DNA of 64,000 nt from Streptomyces griseus (GCF_900460065.1 NZ_UAVD01000058.1:26038-90037); one strand, 5' to 3'. Numbered from the stretch's first letter, positions 34,792 through 44,044 are shown. The notes: generated by a model not told the origin, from the letters alone. Translations and numbers: made by a program.

Positions 34792-35463
34792 CTACTGCGC
34801 GCCGGGACGCACCAGCCCGCTCTCGTACGCGTACACCGCGGCCTGCACCCGGTCGCGCAGGCCCAGCTTCGTGAGCACATGGCCCACATGCGTCTTGACC
34901 GTCGTCTCGCTGACGAAGAGATCCGCCGCGATCTCCGCGTTGGACAGGCCCCGCGCCACCAGCTTCAACACCTCGACCTCGCGGTCGGTCAGCGTGTGCA
35001 GGGCGTCCGGCACCGGGTCCTCGCCGGACGGCAGATGATCCGCGTACTTGTCCAGCAGCCGGCGCGTGATGCTCGGCGCGAGCATCGCCTCGCCCGCCGC
35101 CACCACCCTGATCGCCTGCACCAGCTCCGCCGCCGGCGCGTCCTTCAGCAGGAAGCCGCTCGCCCCGGCGCGCAACGCCTCCACCACGTACTCGTCGAGA
35201 TCGAAGGTGGTCAGCACCAGCACCTTCGCCGGGCCGTCCTTCCCGGGGCCGGTGATCTGGCGCGTGGCCTCCACGCCGTCCATCCGCGGCATCCGGATGT
35301 CCATCAGCACCACATCGGGCTGCAGCGCCCGCACCTGATCGATGGCCTGCAGACCGTCACCGGCCTCACCGACCACCGCCAGATCGCCCTCGGCCTCCAG
35401 GATCATCCGGAAACCGGTGCGCAGCAGAGGCTGGTCGTCGACCAGAAGGACGCGGATCGCCAC
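34792..35463 (-). CDS. NarL/LuxR-type response regulator without adjacent kinase
   Basis: A 223-residue two-domain regulator. Receiver domain 1-120 with D9/D10, the phospho-acceptor D55 (VVLMDIRMPRMDG), T85 and K107-type residues. LuxR HTH ~150-215 (LTDREVEVLKLVARGLSNAEIAADLFVSETTVKTHVGHVLTKLGL, read in parts). The GTG at 35463 follows AAGGAG. It lies 9 bp downstream of the RecB-type nuclease gene in the same transcript, and no histidine kinase is nearby, so its partner is elsewhere. Confidence 0.9.
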   Translation of the reverse strand: MAIRVLLVDDQPLLRTGFRMILEAEGDLAVVGEAGDGLQAIDQVRALQPDVVLMDIRMPRMDGVEATRQITGPGKDGPAKVLVLTTFDLDEYVVEALRAGASGFLLKDAPAAELVQAIRVVAAGEAMLAPSITRRLLDKYADHLPSGEDPVPDALHTLTDREVEVLKLVARGLSNAEIAADLFVSETTVKTHVGHVLTKLGLRDRVQAAVYAYESGLVRPGAQ

Positions 35464-35472
35464 AGGAACTCC

Positions 35473-36384
35473 TTAAGGGCCCTCAAGGGCCACGGCACGG
35501 CCGGCCTCGGCCCGGACCGGTCCCATTCTGCCCTGGCCATCCTCGCCCGAATCCGCCGGGCGGACCGACAGCGGGTATACCGGGGGAGTCCCGCCGAATT
35601 CCGGACACACCGCCTGGTGGTCGCACCAGCCGCACAGCTTCGTCGGCCGGGGCCGCCAGTCCCCCGTCTCCGTCGCCAGCGAGATCGCGTCCCACAGGGC
35701 CAGCAGCTTGCGCTCCACCCGCTCCAGGTCCGCCACCACCGGGTCGTACGTCAGCACGTCCCCGCTGCCCAGATAGACCAGCTGGAGCCGGCGCGGCACC
35801 ACGCCCTTCAGCCGCCAGATCACCAGCGCGTAGAACGTCATCTGGAACAGCGGACCGTCGGAATACTCCGGCCGCGGCGCCTTCCCCGTCTTGTAGTCGA
35901 CGATCCGCACCTCGCCGCTCGGCGCGACGTCCACCCGGTCGATCACCCCGCGCAGCCGCAGCCCCGACTCCAGCTCCGTCTCGACGAACAGCTCACGCTC
36001 CGCCGGCTCCAGCCGCGTCGGGTCCTCCAGCGAGAACCACCGGTCCACCAACCGCTCCGCCTCGCCCAGCCACCGCGTCAGCCGCTCGCCCTCGGTGTCC
36101 CCGGCGAACAGATCGCTCAGCTCCGGCTTCGACTCCAGCAGCCGGTCCCACTGGCCCGGAATGAGCGCCCGCGCCCGCGGCGCCGTCCGGTCGGCCGCGG
36201 GCGCGTCGAACAGGCGCTCCAGCACCGCATGGACCAGCGTGCCGCGGGTAGCCGCCTCGCTGGGCTTCTCCGGCAGCTTGTCGATGACCCGGAAGCGGTA
36301 GAGCAGGGGACACTGCATGAAATCGCTCGCCCGCGACGGCGACAGGGACGAAGGCGGCAGGGGCGGCCGCGGCACGGAGGTCAT
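35473..36384 (-). CDS. RecB-family PD-(D/E)XK exonuclease with probable Fe-S cluster
   Basis: A 303-residue stand-alone nuclease of the Cas4/AddB-like type. It has a first Cys C25, motif I GTLVHAVLE (H52), the acidic motif GVIDRVD, the catalytic DYKTGK, a QMTFYALV helix, and CGWCDHQAVC near the C-terminus giving three more cysteines. The four-Cys pattern matches [4Fe-4S] nucleases. Its role in DNA repair is inferred. Start ATG 36384. Cotranscribed with the response regulator, an unusual pairing. Confidence 0.88.
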   Translation of the reverse strand: MTSVPRPPLPPSSLSPSRASDFMQCPLLYRFRVIDKLPEKPSEAATRGTLVHAVLERLFDAPAADRTAPRARALIPGQWDRLLESKPELSDLFAGDTEGERLTRWLGEAERLVDRWFSLEDPTRLEPAERELFVETELESGLRLRGVIDRVDVAPSGEVRIVDYKTGKAPRPEYSDGPLFQMTFYALVIWRLKGVVPRRLQLVYLGSGDVLTYDPVVADLERVERKLLALWDAISLATETGDWRPRPTKLCGWCDHQAVCPEFGGTPPVYPLSVRPADSGEDGQGRMGPVRAEAGRAVALEGP

Positions 36385-36495
36385 GTCTCAAGACCCTACG
36401 GCCCGCCACTGACAGCGAGCGGCATACCATCGACGGCAGACCCTCGCACACTGCATGATCGTGGCCAACGCCACTCACCGAACCGAAGGGACCCC

Positions 36496-37746
36496 GTGGA
36501 CGACAGCGGCGACAGCGGGCGGCCGCAGCCCGGCGCAGGGGGAACGGCTCCCGGCACCGATCCCGACAGCGGCAAGCCGAAACGTCCCGCCGAGCCGGGC
36601 GGCGGCCTGCTCATGGGCCGGCCCTTCGGCGTGCCCGTCTACGTCGCCCCCAGCTGGTTCGTCGTCGCCGCGCTGATCACCTGGGTCTTCGGCGGCCAGC
36701 TCGACCGCGTGCTGCCCGAGCTGGGCGGCGCCCGCTACCTCGTCGCCCTGTTCTTCGCCATCGCCTTCTACGCCTCCGTGCTCGTCCACGAGCTGGCCCA
36801 CACCGTCGCCGCCCTGCGCTACAAACTCCCGGTCCGCCGCATCCAGCTCCAGTTCTTCGGCGGCGTATCGGAGATCGAGAAGGAGAGCGAGACCCCCGGC
36901 CGCGAGTTCGTCCTCGCCTTCGTCGGACCGCTCCTCTCCCTGGTCCTCGGCGGCGTCTTCTACGGGGCGATGCAGCTCGTCGAGCCCGGCACCGTCCCCG
37001 GCGTCCTGCTCGCGGGCCTGATGATCTCCAACCTCATCGTGGCCGCCTTCAACCTGCTGCCCGGCCTGCCGCTGGACGGCGGCCGGATGCTCCGCGCCGT
37101 CGTCTGGAAGATCACCGGCAAGCCCATGAGCGGCACCATCGCCGCCGCCTGGGTCGGCCGCGGCCTCGCCGTCACCGTCCTCATCGGACTGCCGCTGCTC
37201 ACCCACACCGGAGCCCTCGGCGGTAGCGCCCAGGACATCGGCGGGGTCGAGACCGTCATGGACGCGCTGCTCGCCGCGATCCTCGCCGGCATCATCTGGA
37301 CCGGCGCCGGCAACAGCCTGCGCATGGCCCGCCTCCGCGAGCACCTGCCCGACCTCCGGGCCCGCACCCTCACCCGCCGCGCCGTCCCCGTCGAGTCCGC
37401 CACCCCGCTCTCCGAAGCGCTGCGCCGGGCCAACGAGGCGGGCGCCCGGGCCCTGGTCGTCGTCGACGGACAGGGCAACCCCAAGGGCGTCGTCCGCGAG
37501 GCCGCCATCGTCGGCGTCCCCGAACACCGCCGCCCCTGGGTCGCCGTCAGCGGCCTCGCCCAGGACCTCACCGACGGCATGAAGGTCCCCGCGGAACTGG
37601 CCGGCGAAGCCCTCCTGGACCGGCTCAAGGCCACCCCCGCCACCGAGTACCTGGTCGTCGAGGAGACCGGCGAGATCTACGGAGTCCTCTCCACCGCCGA
37701 CGTCGAGCGCGCCTTCGTCAAGGCCATGGCCCGCCCCGAGGCCTGA
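36496..37746 (+). CDS. Site-2 protease family zinc metalloprotease with CBS domains
   Basis: A 416-residue M50 intramembrane protease. Zinc motif HELAH (98-102) in a transmembrane helix and the third ligand in NLLPGLPLDGGR (DGG 194-196). About six membrane segments span 45-275, and a C-terminal pair of CBS domains (~290-410) probably senses a nucleotide. It cuts membrane-embedded substrates such as anti-sigma factors; the target is unknown. The GTG at 36496 with GAAGGGA gives a hydrophilic N-terminal arm. It lies 60 bp upstream of trmI. Confidence 0.88.
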   Translation: MDDSGDSGRPQPGAGGTAPGTDPDSGKPKRPAEPGGGLLMGRPFGVPVYVAPSWFVVAALITWVFGGQLDRVLPELGGARYLVALFFAIAFYASVLVHELAHTVAALRYKLPVRRIQLQFFGGVSEIEKESETPGREFVLAFVGPLLSLVLGGVFYGAMQLVEPGTVPGVLLAGLMISNLIVAAFNLLPGLPLDGGRMLRAVVWKITGKPMSGTIAAAWVGRGLAVTVLIGLPLLTHTGALGGSAQDIGGVETVMDALLAAILAGIIWTGAGNSLRMARLREHLPDLRARTLTRRAVPVESATPLSEALRRANEAGARALVVVDGQGNPKGVVREAAIVGVPEHRRPWVAVSGLAQDLTDGMKVPAELAGEALLDRLKATPATEYLVVEETGEIYGVLSTADVERAFVKAMARPEA

Positions 37747-37794
37747 CGGCCCCGCCCCGGCGGGAGCGGCGGCAGGAGGCCCCGGAATCACCGG

Positions 37795-37800
37795 TAGGCT
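37795..37800 (+). promoter_or_regulatory. trmI: -10 hexamer TAGGCT, leaderless trmI
   Basis: TAGGCT ends 6 nt before the ATG at 37807; no Shine-Dalgarno. Confidence 0.55.
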
Positions 37801-37806
37801 GGTCAC

Positions 37807-38724
37807 ATGTCTGAACCGACCGGTGCCGCCCGCCGACGCGGGCCCTTCAAGGTCGGGGACCAGGTACAGCTCACCGACCCCAAGGGCCGCCACTACACCT
37901 TCACGCTCGAAGCCGGAAAGAACTTCCACACCCACAAGGGTTCTTTCCCGCACGACGAGCTGATCGGTGCTCCCGAGGGCAGTGTTGTCCGCACCACGGG
38001 AAACGTCGCCTATCTCGCGCTGCGCCCCCTGCTCCCCGACTACGTCCTGTCCATGCCCCGCGGCGCCGCCGTGGTCTACCCCAAGGACGCGGGCCAGATC
38101 CTGGCCTTCGCCGACATCTTCCCCGGCGCCCGCGTCGTGGAGGCCGGGGTCGGGTCCGGCTCGCTCAGCACCTTCCTGCTGCGCGCCATCGGTGAGCAGG
38201 GCATGCTGCACTCCTACGAGCGCCGCGAGGACTTCGCCGAGATCGCCCAGCAGAACGTCGAGCGCTACTTCGGCTCGCCGCACCCGGCCTGGCAGCTGAC
38301 CGTCGGCGACCTCCAGGACAACCTCTCCGACACCGACGTCGACCGCGTCGTGCTGGACATGCTCGCCCCCTGGGAGTGCCTGGAGGCCGTCTCCAAGGCC
38401 CTCCTGCCCGGCGGCATCCTCTGCGCCTACGTCGCCACCACCACCCAGCTCTCGCGCACCGTCGAGTCCATCCGCGAGATCGGCTGCTTCGCCGAACCGC
38501 AGCCCTGGGAGTCGATGATCCGCAACTGGCACGTGGAGGGCCTCGCCGTCCGCCCCGACCACCGGATGATCGGCCACACCGGCTTCCTGGTCACCGCCCG
38601 CCGCCTCGCGGACGGCGTCGAGCCGCCGCTGCGCCGCCGCCGCCCGTCCAAGGGCGCCTACGGCGAGGACTACGAAGGACCCGGCAGCCAGAGCCGCGGA
38701 GGCTCCGCCGCCGACCGCGGCTGA
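37807..38724 (+). CDS. trmI: tRNA (adenine-58-N1)-methyltransferase
   Basis: A 305-residue TrmI-type enzyme that methylates A58 in the T-loop of tRNAs using S-adenosylmethionine. The N-terminal beta domain (KVGDQVQLTDPKGRHYTF) and the Rossmann SAM motif VVEAGVGSGSLS are clear, as are the catalytic-site VVLDMLAPWE and the C-terminal WHVEGLAVRPDHRMIGHTGF. In actinobacteria it commonly neighbours the proteasome ATPase gene, as here with arc 1.4 kb away. An unstructured basic tail ends the protein. Confidence 0.93.
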   Translation: MSEPTGAARRRGPFKVGDQVQLTDPKGRHYTFTLEAGKNFHTHKGSFPHDELIGAPEGSVVRTTGNVAYLALRPLLPDYVLSMPRGAAVVYPKDAGQILAFADIFPGARVVEAGVGSGSLSTFLLRAIGEQGMLHSYERREDFAEIAQQNVERYFGSPHPAWQLTVGDLQDNLSDTDVDRVVLDMLAPWECLEAVSKALLPGGILCAYVATTTQLSRTVESIREIGCFAEPQPWESMIRNWHVEGLAVRPDHRMIGHTGFLVTARRLADGVEPPLRRRRPSKGAYGEDYEGPGSQSRGGSAADRG

Positions 38725-38742
38725 CCCGCACAACGCGCCGAC

Positions 38743-38793
38743 GCCGCCGCGCGGTTCCCCGACCGACCGGGGAACCGCGCGGCGGCGCCTTTT
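38743..38793 (+). terminator. Intrinsic terminator of trmI
   Basis: Perfect 18-bp stem (38743-38760 with 38769-38786), an 8-nt loop, then GCC and TTTT at 38790-38793. Confidence 0.9.
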
Positions 38794-38919
38794 CGTTGGG
38801 CCCCTTCCGTCGAGACCCCGCCGTTCCGCCCGGGTGTGAGGTGTGGCACGATGCTGGCCACCCCTCGGGGTGTTCCCACCCCTCACCGGGCTTCCAGGAA
38901 CCATCAGGAGACAGACCGC

Positions 38920-39495
38920 GTGCAGACCCCCGCGCTCCCGGACCTCGCCCACACCGCCGCCAAGCCGGTGCACTGGCTCGCCACGGCCGCGGCGATGGCC
39001 GGGGTCGTCGCGCTGGCCGGCCTGCTCCAGCCCCGTTCCGCGACCGCGACCGCCACCGAGCAGCGGGCCACCACGAGCCACGGCGCTCCCGCGCCCGCTC
39101 CCGACCCGGCAGGGGTGGAGTTCCCGCTGGAGTGCGGCGGCGCCGGGACGACCGTCGCGAAGAAGGCGTCCGGGGACCTCGACGGCGACGGGCGGCCGGA
39201 AACCGTCGCCGTGGTGCACTGCGCCGCCGGCTCGGGGACCCCGCCCGGCGGCATCTACGTCCTGACGCGGAGCAGCGGGGCCGCGCCCCGGGTCGTGGCG
39301 ACCCTGGTGGACCCCGCTGACAGGAAGACCGTCGGGGACTTCGCCGTGCGCGACGGCCTCATCTCGGCGACCCTGCTCGGCTACTCCTCGCTCGACGTGC
39401 CCCGCTGCTGTCCCGACCAGGAGGAACAGGCCTCCTGGCGGTGGCAGGGGAAGGCGTTCGTCCGTACCTCCGGGGACCTCGCGCGCAGCGTCTGA
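38920..39495 (+). CDS. Membrane-anchored or secreted protein of unknown function
   Basis: A 191-residue protein. One hydrophobic segment at ~18-38 acts as signal anchor or signal peptide, followed by an Ala/Thr/Pro-rich linker. The exported domain (~75-190) contains GDLDGDGRPETVAVVHC, an FG-GAP/VCBS-like Asp-rich loop that may bind Ca2+, plus four cysteines (ECGG, VHC, RCC). The GTG at 38920 with AGGAGA upstream was preferred to earlier in-frame starts. No characterised family recognised. Confidence 0.7.
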   Translation: MQTPALPDLAHTAAKPVHWLATAAAMAGVVALAGLLQPRSATATATEQRATTSHGAPAPAPDPAGVEFPLECGGAGTTVAKKASGDLDGDGRPETVAVVHCAAGSGTPPGGIYVLTRSSGAAPRVVATLVDPADRKTVGDFAVRDGLISATLLGYSSLDVPRCCPDQEEQASWRWQGKAFVRTSGDLARSV

Positions 39496-39557
39496 GCGCG
39501 CTCCGGACGCCGCCGGGCCTGCCCTCCGGGCGGACGGCGCTCCTCTCGGAACACGCC

Positions 39558-39869
39558 CTAGTCGGCGTCGGGTCCGTACACCTCGACGCTGTCCTTGACG
39601 CGCCGCACGTGGATGCAGTCCCCGGGGCACTCCTTGGCCGAATCGACGACGTCCTGAAGCAGCGGCAGCGGCACCGGAGTGGTCGCCCCCGGTTCCTGCA
39701 GGAGCTCGTCGTCGCCGCTCTTCACATAGGCCAGGCCGTCGATGTCCAGCTCGAAGACGTCGGGGGCGTACTGCACACAGATGCCGTCGCCCGTACAGAG
39801 GTCCTGATCGATCCAGACCTCCAGGTCCTGCGTGTCACTGTCGCCCGGCGAGTCCTGCTGCACGGTCAT
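39558..39869 (-). CDS. Ferredoxin with Cys-x2-Asp-x2-Cys motif
   Basis: A 103-residue acidic electron carrier. Cysteines C25, C31, C81 and C85; the first motif reads CTGDGIC, with Asp28 at the place of a ligand cysteine, so a [3Fe-4S] or Asp-ligated [4Fe-4S] cluster is expected. The CP after helix 2 is typical. It is probably a donor to cytochromes P450 or similar enzymes. Start ATG 39869 with AGGA; the frame is open to 40049 but that part is promoter. Divergent from arc. Confidence 0.88.
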   Translation of the reverse strand: MTVQQDSPGDSDTQDLEVWIDQDLCTGDGICVQYAPDVFELDIDGLAYVKSGDDELLQEPGATTPVPLPLLQDVVDSAKECPGDCIHVRRVKDSVEVYGPDAD

Positions 39870-40065
39870 GTGTCCTGCCGTTCCTGCGTATCTGAACCAA
39901 TTGGAGCCAGCCCTGACGGGTGTTGAACAGTTCGACGATACAACCGGCGGCTTTCCGGTGCCGAAGGGTGGGTATTCCCTTGGCGTGAGGGAGAGCGCAA
40001 GGGTGAAGATCGGACACGCCCCGCAGTCTTTGTGATCTAGGGGTTTCAATCACCAGCCACCCAGG

Positions 40066-40071
40066 TAGGGT
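40066..40071 (+). promoter_or_regulatory. arc: -10 hexamer TAGGGT of arc
   Basis: TAGGGT, about 38 nt before the arc GTG. The 240-bp gap 39870-40109 also holds GTTGAA-cag-TTCGAC at 39919-39933, a near-palindrome with a GylR-site flavour, on the ferredoxin side. Confidence 0.5.
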
Positions 40072-40109
40072 CAGGAAGCGTCCAGCTCCCCATGGAGGAG
40101 GTGAGGACC

Positions 40110-41876
40110 GTGGCAGCCCACGACGACGACATCAACCGCGGCACCCGGCCCGCGCGAGGGTCAGAGGACCCAGCCGGCCAGGTTGCCTATCTCGAGCAGG
40201 AGATCGCCGTCCTGCGACGTAAGCTCGCCGACTCTCCGCGTCATACGAGGATTCTCGAAGAGCGGATCGTCGAGTTGCAGACGAACCTGGCGGGCGTGTC
40301 CGCACAGAACGAGCGGCTCGCCAACACGCTCCGTGAGGCGCGTGACCAGATCGTGGCCCTCAAGGAGGAGGTCGACCGGCTCGCGCAGCCGCCGGCCGGC
40401 TTCGGCGTCTTCCTTCAGGCCAACGAGGACGGCACCTGCGACATCTTCACCGGGGGCCGCAAGCTCCGGGTGAACGTCAGCCCCAGTGTCGAGCTCGACG
40501 ACCTCCGGCGTGGCCAGGAGGTCATGCTCAACGAAGCGCTCAACGTGGTCGAGGCCATGCAGTTCGAGCGCGCCGGGGACATCGTCACCCTCAAGGAGAT
40601 CCTGGAGGACGGCGAGCGCGCCCTGGTGGTCGGGCACACCGACGAGGAGCGGGTGGTGCGGCTCGCCGAGCCGCTGCTGGACATCACCATCCGCTCCGGC
40701 GACGCCCTGCTCCTGGACTCCAGGTCGGGCTATGTCTACGAGGTGGTTCCCAAGAGCGAGGTCGAGGAGCTCGTCCTCGAAGAGGTCCCGGACATCGACT
40801 ACGACAAGATCGGCGGCCTGGGCGACCAGATCGAGCTGATCCGCGACGCGGTCGAGCTTCCCTACCTGCACCCCGACCTCTTCAAGGAGCACGAGCTCCG
40901 TCCGCCGAAGGGCATCCTGCTCTACGGTCCCCCCGGCTGCGGCAAGACCCTCATCGCCAAGGCCGTCGCCAATTCGCTCGCCAAGAAGGTCGCCGAGGTC
41001 ACCGGGCAGCCCGCGGGGAAGAGCTACTTCCTCAATATCAAGGGCCCCGAGCTCCTCAACAAGTACGTCGGCGAGACCGAGCGGCACATCCGCCTGGTCT
41101 TCCAGCGTGCGAGGGAGAAGGCGAGCGAGGGGACCCCCGTCATCGTCTTCTTCGACGAGATGGAGTCCCTCTTCCGCACCCGTGGCAGCGGCGTCAGCTC
41201 GGACGTGGAGAACACCATCGTTCCGCAGCTGCTCGCCGAGATCGACGGGGTGGAGGGCCTGGAGAACGTCATCGTCATCGGCGCCTCCAACCGCGAGGAC
41301 ATGATCGACCCCGCCATCCTGCGCCCCGGCCGTCTCGATGTGAAGATCAAGATCGAGCGTCCGGACGCCGAGGCGGCGAAGGACATCTTCGCGAAGTACC
41401 TGACCCCGGGGCTCCCGCTGCACGCGGACGACCTCTCCGAGCACACCGGATCGCGCGAGGCCGCCGCCCACGCCATGATCCAGTCCGTCGTGGAGCGGAT
41501 GTACACGGAGTCCGAGGAGAACCGCTTCCTCGAGGTCACCTACGCCAACGGCGACAAGGAAGTCCTGTACTTCAAGGACTTCAACTCCGGCGCGATGATT
41601 CAGAACATCGTCGACCGGGCAAAGAAAATGGCCATCAAGGCATTCCTGGAACAGGGCCAGAAGGGTCTGCGGGTCGCTCATCTCCTGCAGGCCTGCGTGG
41701 ACGAGTTCAAGGAGAACGAGGACCTGCCGAACACGACCAACCCGGACGACTGGGCCAGGATTTCCGGCAAGAAGGGTGAGCGGATCGTCTTCATCCGCAC
41801 ACTCGTCACCGGAAAGCAGGGTGCGGACACCGGCCGTTCCATCGATACGGTGGCCAATACCGGCCAGTACCTGTAA
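40110..41876 (+). CDS. arc: Proteasome-activating AAA ATPase Arc (Mpa homologue)
   Basis: A 588-residue hexameric unfoldase that binds pupylated proteins and feeds them to the 20S core. The N-terminal coiled coil (~25-92) binds Pup. Interdomain OB folds lie at ~95-225. The AAA module has Walker A GPPGCGKT (273-280), Walker B FFDE (347-350) and the Arg finger region PAILRPGRLD. The C-terminus ends GQYL, with the penultimate Tyr used to dock on the proteasome. The start GTG 40110 follows GGAGGTGAGG; the length then equals S. coelicolor Arc. Confidence 0.97.
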   Translation: MAAHDDDINRGTRPARGSEDPAGQVAYLEQEIAVLRRKLADSPRHTRILEERIVELQTNLAGVSAQNERLANTLREARDQIVALKEEVDRLAQPPAGFGVFLQANEDGTCDIFTGGRKLRVNVSPSVELDDLRRGQEVMLNEALNVVEAMQFERAGDIVTLKEILEDGERALVVGHTDEERVVRLAEPLLDITIRSGDALLLDSRSGYVYEVVPKSEVEELVLEEVPDIDYDKIGGLGDQIELIRDAVELPYLHPDLFKEHELRPPKGILLYGPPGCGKTLIAKAVANSLAKKVAEVTGQPAGKSYFLNIKGPELLNKYVGETERHIRLVFQRAREKASEGTPVIVFFDEMESLFRTRGSGVSSDVENTIVPQLLAEIDGVEGLENVIVIGASNREDMIDPAILRPGRLDVKIKIERPDAEAAKDIFAKYLTPGLPLHADDLSEHTGSREAAAHAMIQSVVERMYTESEENRFLEVTYANGDKEVLYFKDFNSGAMIQNIVDRAKKMAIKAFLEQGQKGLRVAHLLQACVDEFKENEDLPNTTNPDDWARISGKKGERIVFIRTLVTGKQGADTGRSIDTVANTGQYL

Positions 41877-41885
41877 CACGCGGAC

Positions 41886-41921
41886 CCGGCTGCGGAAGCC
41901 CCCAGGGGCCTCCGCAGCCGG
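41886..41921 (+). terminator. Terminator after arc
   Basis: 17-bp stem with one mismatch (41886-41902 with 41905-41921), a tight 2-nt apex, then TTTCATT. Confidence 0.8.
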
Positions 41922-41991
41922 TTTCATTCCCCCGTTCCGGCCGTGCCGGAACAAAGTCGTAATTGATCTCCCCACCGGCGCAGAGGCGCTC

Positions 41992-41997
41992 TAGGCT
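41992..41997 (+). promoter_or_regulatory. dop: -10 hexamer TAGGCT upstream of dop
   Basis: TAGGCT gives a leader of ~110 nt before the dop ATG. The preceding AT-rich patch 41950-41966 may hold the upstream promoter element. Confidence 0.45.
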
Positions 41998-42113
41998 CTG
42001 CGGTACCGCCGAGTCGCGCAGTGCGGTGACGGGCATCGCACCTACGCACCGGACTCAGCAGCGGTACTTGAGCGTCGCTCCCGGAGGGGCCGACGCCGGG
42101 CAAGGAGGGCCGC

Positions 42114-43625
42114 ATGACCGTACGGCGAGTAATGGGCATCGAGACGGAGTACGGGATCTCCGTCCCCGGCCACCCCAACGCCAATGCCATGCTCACCTCG
42201 TCCCAGATCGTCAACGCCTACGCGGCGGCGATGCACCGGGCGCGTCGCGCCCGCTGGGACTTCGAGGAGGAGAATCCGCTGCGTGACGCGCGAGGCTTCG
42301 ACCTCGCCCGGGAGACCGCCGACTCCAGTCAGCTGACCGACGAGGACATCGGCCTGGCCAATGTCATCCTCACCAACGGCGCCCGGCTGTACGTCGACCA
42401 CGCGCACCCCGAGTACAGCTCCCCGGAGATCACCAATCCGCGCGACGCGGTGCTCTGGGACAAGGCCGGCGAACGGGTCATGGCGGAGGCCGCGGAGCGG
42501 GCGGCCGCCATCCCGGGCGCACAGCCGATCCACCTCTACAAGAACAACACCGACAACAAGGGCGCCTCCTACGGCACGCACGAGAACTACCTCATGCAGC
42601 GGGAGACGCCGTTCTCGGACATCGTGCGCCATCTGACGCCGTTCTTCGTCTCGCGCCAGGTCGTCACGGGCGCGGGCCGGGTGGGCATCGGCCAGGACGG
42701 CAACGAGCACGGCTTCCAGATCAGCCAGCGCGCCGACTACTTCGAGGTCGAGGTCGGCCTGGAGACCACGCTCAAGCGCCCCATCATCAACACCCGGGAC
42801 GAGCCGCACTCGGACGCCGAGAAGTACCGCCGGCTCCATGTGATCATCGGCGACGCCAACCTCTCGGAGATCTCCACCTACCTCAAGCTCGGCACCACGT
42901 CCCTGGTGCTCTCCATGATCGAGGACGCCTTCATCACCGTCGACCTCGCGGTCGACCAGCCGGTGCGGACCCTGCACCAGGTCTCCCACGACCCGGACCT
43001 GCGAGAGCTGATCACGCTCCGCAGCGGCCGGACGCTCACCGCGGTCCAGCTCCAGATGGAGTACTTCGAGCTCGCCCGCAAATACGTCGACGAGCGGTAC
43101 GGCACGGACGCCGACGAGCAGACCAAGGACATCCTGACCCGCTGGGAGGACACCCTCAACCGGCTGGAGACCGATCCGATGAGCCTGGCGGGCGAGCTGG
43201 ACTGGATCGCCAAGCGGGAGCTCATGGAGGGCTACCGCCGCCGCGACGCGCTGGACTGGGACGCGCCCCGGCTGCACCTGGTGGACCTCCAGTACGCGGA
43301 CGTACGGCCCGACAAGGGCCTCTACAACCGTCTGGCGGCCCGCGGGAAGATGAAGCGCCTCCTGGACGAGGACGAGGTCACCAGGGCCCGTACGCAGCCC
43401 CCGGAGGACACCAGGGCCTACTTCCGCGGGCGCTGCCTGGAGCAGTACGCCGACGACGTCGCGGCGGCCTCGTGGGACTCGGTGATCTTCGACCTGCCGG
43501 ACCGCGACTCCCTGCAACGGGTGCCCACCCTGGAACCGCTGCGCGGCACGAAGGAACACGTCAAGGACCTGCTGGACCGCTGCCGGACGGCGGAGGAGCT
43601 GGTCCGGGTGCTGTCGGGCGGCTGA
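42114..43625 (+). CDS. dop: Pup deamidase/depupylase Dop
   Basis: A 503-residue enzyme of the Dop/PafA carboxylate-amine ligase fold. It converts the C-terminal Gln of Pup to Glu and also removes Pup from substrates. The ATP/metal glutamate is E10 in MGIETEYG and the catalytic Asp is D95 in NGARLYVDHAHPEY. A Dop-specific insertion ('Dop loop') lies around residues 40-80. YKNNTDNKGASYGTHENYL is the conserved substrate-groove stretch. The ATG has AAGGAGGG. It is 130 bp upstream of pup, whose product ends in GGQ and so needs Dop. Confidence 0.97.
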   Translation: MTVRRVMGIETEYGISVPGHPNANAMLTSSQIVNAYAAAMHRARRARWDFEEENPLRDARGFDLARETADSSQLTDEDIGLANVILTNGARLYVDHAHPEYSSPEITNPRDAVLWDKAGERVMAEAAERAAAIPGAQPIHLYKNNTDNKGASYGTHENYLMQRETPFSDIVRHLTPFFVSRQVVTGAGRVGIGQDGNEHGFQISQRADYFEVEVGLETTLKRPIINTRDEPHSDAEKYRRLHVIIGDANLSEISTYLKLGTTSLVLSMIEDAFITVDLAVDQPVRTLHQVSHDPDLRELITLRSGRTLTAVQLQMEYFELARKYVDERYGTDADEQTKDILTRWEDTLNRLETDPMSLAGELDWIAKRELMEGYRRRDALDWDAPRLHLVDLQYADVRPDKGLYNRLAARGKMKRLLDEDEVTRARTQPPEDTRAYFRGRCLEQYADDVAAASWDSVIFDLPDRDSLQRVPTLEPLRGTKEHVKDLLDRCRTAEELVRVLSGG

Positions 43626-43704
43626 AAGGCCTCCGGGCTGGGAATCAATCACCTGAGGCGCGGGCGTTGCATCAACTACCGGGTCAAATGTCGGACCCCG
43701 TGGG

Positions 43705-43710
43705 TAGGGT
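43705..43710 (+). promoter_or_regulatory. pup: -10 hexamer TAGGGT upstream of pup
   Basis: TAGGGT, with a leader of ~40 nt to the pup ATG. GGTCAA at 43682-43687 is a possible weak -35 (17-bp spacer). Confidence 0.5.
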
Positions 43711-43755
43711 CTGATCAAGAGCTTCGATTGCTTCGAACCGAGCGGGGTGAGCTAC

Positions 43756-43974
43756 ATGGCGACCAAGGACACCGGCGGCGGACAGCAGAAGGCGACACGT
43801 TCCACCGAGGAGGTCGAGGAGCAGGCGCAGGACGCGCAGGCGTCCGAGGACCTCGCGGAGCGCCAGGAGAAGCTGAGCGACGACGTCGACTCGGTCCTGG
43901 ACGAGATCGACGACGTGCTCGAAGAGAACGCCGAGGACTTCGTGCGGTCCTTCGTCCAAAAGGGTGGACAGTAG
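43756..43974 (+). CDS. pup: Prokaryotic ubiquitin-like protein Pup
   Basis: A 72-residue, acidic, intrinsically disordered tag. The ending FVQKGGQ shows the Gln form that Dop must deamidate before PafA can attach the terminal Glu to substrate lysines. The C-terminal half (DDVDSVLDEIDDVLEENAEDFV) is the helix-forming Arc-binding part. The ATG at 43756 gives the expected length; the GTG at 43747 would add three residues. Confidence 0.98.
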   Translation: MATKDTGGGQQKATRSTEEVEEQAQDAQASEDLAERQEKLSDDVDSVLDEIDDVLEENAEDFVRSFVQKGGQ

Positions 43975-44044
43975 TTCATCAGTGTGAACACCCGGGCGTC
44001 TGTCCGGGGCTCGCGCTGAGCTGCGCGCAGACAACGGGGGAGTA

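Noticed and set aside
39919..39933. GylR-like near-palindrome upstream of the ferredoxin gene
   Set aside because: Shares only short words with the gyl sites and no glycerol link; not called as an operator.
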